From NCBI GenBank assembly GCA_963691835.1, contig OY829383.1, positions 4,588,001-4,652,000 of the forward strand: a stretch of 64,000 bases of DNA, given 5' to 3'. Numbering within the stretch: position 1 is the first letter of the stretch; each line of letters begins with the position of its first letter. This document shows positions 62,536-64,000 of this stretch, piece by piece. The notes under the pieces were generated by a model. The model did not search any database, was not told the DNA's origin, and saw nothing but the letters and a program-made list of their open reading frames with translations. This DNA comes from G963691835 sp963691835. Its GTDB lineage: Bacteria > Pseudomonadota > Alphaproteobacteria > Thalassobaculales > Thalassobaculaceae. Made by a program: the position numbers and the translations under genes.

Positions 62536-62937
62536 TCATTGCTGACGGGCCGATGTTCCGGCGAGGTCATCAAGGATCGGGCAGTTGGGTCGCCCGTCTC
62601 CATGGCACTGTTTCACAAGGTGCGACAGCGTCGACCGAAGACCCTCCAACTCCCGGATCTTCTGCTCGATCCGCTCCAGATGCTCTTCGGCGACCCGGCG
62701 GACGTCAGCGCTCGCCCGGCTCCGGTCCTCGTAGAGTTGTAGAAGCGCGCGGCAGTCCTCAATGCTGAAGCCGAGCGACCGGGACCGGGAGAGGAATGCA
62801 AGCTTGTGCACATCCTCCGGCGAGAAGGCGCGATAGCCGTTCTCCCCTCTTGTCGGATGGATGAGACCAATATCCTCGTAGTACCGGATCGTCTTCGACG
62901 GCAGGCCGGTTCGGTCGGCAACATCACCGATGTTCAT
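62536..62937 (-). CDS. cueR: Copper-responsive MerR-family activator CueR
   Basis: A 133-residue activator that binds Cu(I) and remodels a promoter with an overlong spacer. The DNA-binding part is MNIGDVADRTGLPSKTIRYY followed by LIHPTRGENGYRAFS. A long dimer helix ends with the metal loop CHGDGRPNCPILDDLA, two cysteines 7 residues apart, typical of CueR. The copper ATPase starts divergently 108 bases away, with a fitting operator between. Confidence 0.93.
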   Translation of the reverse strand: MNIGDVADRTGLPSKTIRYYEDIGLIHPTRGENGYRAFSPEDVHKLAFLSRSRSLGFSIEDCRALLQLYEDRSRASADVRRVAEEHLERIEQKIRELEGLRSTLSHLVKQCHGDGRPNCPILDDLAGTSARQQ

Positions 62938-62985
62938 TGGCGGTCTCCTCGCCCCTCAAGTCAGCAGACCGTAGCGCAATCACGC

Positions 62986-63016
62986 TTGACCTTCCAGTGA
63001 CTGGAAGCCTGATGCT
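62986..63016 (+). promoter_or_regulatory. CueR-type promoter of the copper ATPase
   Basis: A -35 TTGACC (62986-62991), a 19-base spacer and a -10 GATGCT (63011-63016). The spacer holds a perfect palindrome CTTCCAGT-G-ACTGGAAG (62991-63007), matching the CueR/MerR operator style. The long spacer is the hallmark of MerR-type activation. Confidence 0.85.
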
Positions 63017-63044
63017 CGCCACTGTACGAGAAACCGAGGCCAAG

Positions 63045-64000
63045 ATGAGCGCACAGGAAACCCTCGCAGAGGCAGCCGTTATCCGGGATCCCGTCTGCGG
63101 CATGACCGTGGACCCGAACGCCGGAAAACCGAGCCACGAGCACGACGGCCGAGTGTTCCACTTCTGCGCCCAGCGGTGCTGCGACCGTTTCGCGGACGAG
63201 CCGGAGTCCTTCATCACAGACACTTGCCCGGTCTGCGGCTCCGATGTGGACCGAGCCTCGACCCCGTTCATGTCCAAGCACCTGGGCCAACGTCTCTACT
63301 TTGCCACCGAAACCTGCCAGACAACGTTCGACGCGGATCCTGAGCCGTACATGCAGAACAGGCCCGGGGTGGACGCCCCGCCGGCCGGCACCCTTTACAC
63401 CTGTCCGATGGACCCGGAGATCATTCGCGACCATCCGGACGACTGCCCCATCTGCGGTATGGCGTTGGAGCCGATGACGCCCAGCTTGGATGACGGGCCC
63501 AACCCGGAGCTTGTCGACTTCCGCCGGCGGCTTTGGATCGGCGCTCCCCTCGCCCTCGGGGTGTTTGTGCTGGAGATGGGCTCTCACATTGGTGTGCCGT
63601 TTGCGACCTGGCTTGGGCCGGACGTGCACATCTGGCTTCAGTTCCTTCTGGCAAGCCCGGTTGTTCTTTGGTTGGCGGCGCCGCTCTTCAAACGAGGCTG
63701 GTCGTCCATCACGAACCGAAGCCCGAACATGTGGACGCTGATCGCGATCGGGACCGGGGCTGCCTACGCCTTCAGCCTCGTTGCGACACTGGTTCCAGAC
63801 GTTTTCCCACCGGCGCTCAGGTCCGAGCATGGCTACCCGCCCGTCTACTTCGAGGCGGCGGCGGTCATCATCATTCTCGTGCTGCTCGGCCAGGTGATGG
63901 AGTTGTCGGCTCGGGACCGGACGGGCGACGCCATCCGCGCCCTCCTGCGACTGGCACCCAAGACCGCCCGGCGCGTCGTCGGCGACCGCGAAACGGATGT
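63045..64000 (+). CDS. copA: Copper-translocating P1B-type ATPase, 3' end outside the window
   Basis: Cu(I) export pump. The first 318 residues are present. It begins with a YHS domain (RDPVCGMTVDPNAGKPSHEH, FHFCAQRCCDRF), then a second cysteine-rich YHS-like part (TCPVCGSDV), then a heavy-metal-binding domain (YTCPMDPEIIRDHPDDCPIC GM), and the first membrane helices ending RTGDAIRALLRLAPKTARRV. It lacks the usual HMA domain at the N-terminus in this part. The start is ATG 63045, since the in-frame ATG at 63012 lies inside the -10 box and cannot be transcribed from this promoter. CueR should induce it. Confidence 0.9.
   Translation, partial: MSAQETLAEAAVIRDPVCGMTVDPNAGKPSHEHDGRVFHFCAQRCCDRFADEPESFITDTCPVCGSDVDRASTPFMSKHLGQRLYFATETCQTTFDADPEPYMQNRPGVDAPPAGTLYTCPMDPEIIRDHPDDCPICGMALEPMTPSLDDGPNPELVDFRRRLWIGAPLALGVFVLEMGSHIGVPFATWLGPDVHIWLQFLLASPVVLWLAAPLFKRGWSSITNRSPNMWTLIAIGTGAAYAFSLVATLVPDVFPPALRSEHGYPPVYFEAAAVIIILVLLGQVMELSARDRTGDAIRALLRLAPKTARRVVGDRETD

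Noticed and set aside
1..64000. CRISPR array or prophage
   Set aside because: No regularly spaced direct repeats, integrase, terminase or capsid genes were seen; the only mobile element is the IS at 2663-3595.

Overview
This window is a high-GC bacterial chromosome segment, most likely from a marine or soil alphaproteobacterium of the Rhodospirillales type. The basis is family-level resemblance: a fused 1160-residue indolepyruvate ferredoxin oxidoreductase, a PAS_5-type protein, a single-ATPase xylose ABC transporter beside a ROK XylR and a Caulobacter-like xylose dehydrogenase, and PaaX/PaaK/PobA aromatic genes. No rRNA is present, so the placement is inference. One tRNA (Leu, anticodon GAG) is seen. 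There is no CRISPR array and no prophage.

Layout. 1-6.4 kb, minus strand: a stressosome-type module, rsbR (PAS-PAS-STAS), rsbS (STAS), rsbT (anti-sigma-like kinase), rsbX (SpoIIE-like phosphatase) and a large hybrid histidine kinase. Stops and starts overlap or nearly touch. The kinase, which is the likely output, is broken twice: an IS5-family element (2663-3595) and an upstream one-base frameshift. 6.8-8.7 kb: a methyltransferase and a sulfotransferase. 8.7-25 kb: housekeeping and metabolism, with prfC, fhs, lipB, tRNA-Leu, a TauE permease, the indolepyruvate oxidoreductase, two MFS transporters, recQ and an omega-amino-acid transaminase. 25-30.6 kb: a Sel1 protein, an MFS gene divergent from a TetR gene that overlaps fdhD and mobA, then a PAS protein and a lipoprotein.

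30.6-40 kb: a DUF364 protein, a GNAT acetyltransferase, and a xylose uptake operon (xylF, permease, ATPase, ROK XylR) with a large palindromic operator candidate in front of xylF. Across the divergent promoter region lie an FG-GAP lipoprotein and an SDR closely resembling D-xylose 1-dehydrogenase, which suggests oxidative (Weimberg/Dahms-like) xylose use. 40-44.4 kb: YaiI, a luciferase-like monooxygenase, an AhpD-like protein, an ATP-grasp enzyme and an atypical AroE. 44.4-49.2 kb: phenylacetate and 4-hydroxybenzoate genes (paaY divergent from paaI-paaK-paaX, then pobA) with a PaaX-like operator; paaY ends at an in-frame amber codon. 49.2-49.8 kb: a non-coding stretch with two related long hairpins, the second looking like a complete small RNA gene.

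49.8-58.9 kb: a LysR regulator divergent from a CmcJ-type oxidoreductase, a hydroxyacyl-CoA dehydrogenase, a polysaccharide deacetylase, an SDR, a DUF2141 protein, a WYL regulator, an EamA transporter, a class V aminotransferase and a class II aldolase. 59-64 kb: a large MscS channel split by a frameshift, an enolase-superfamily enzyme, and CueR with its copper ATPase, which runs off the end of the window.

The most unusual content is the interrupted stressosome pathway and the tandem hairpin/small-RNA locus. Three single-base lesions (kinase, MscS, paaY) fall in one window, so assembly error needs to be separated from real gene decay.
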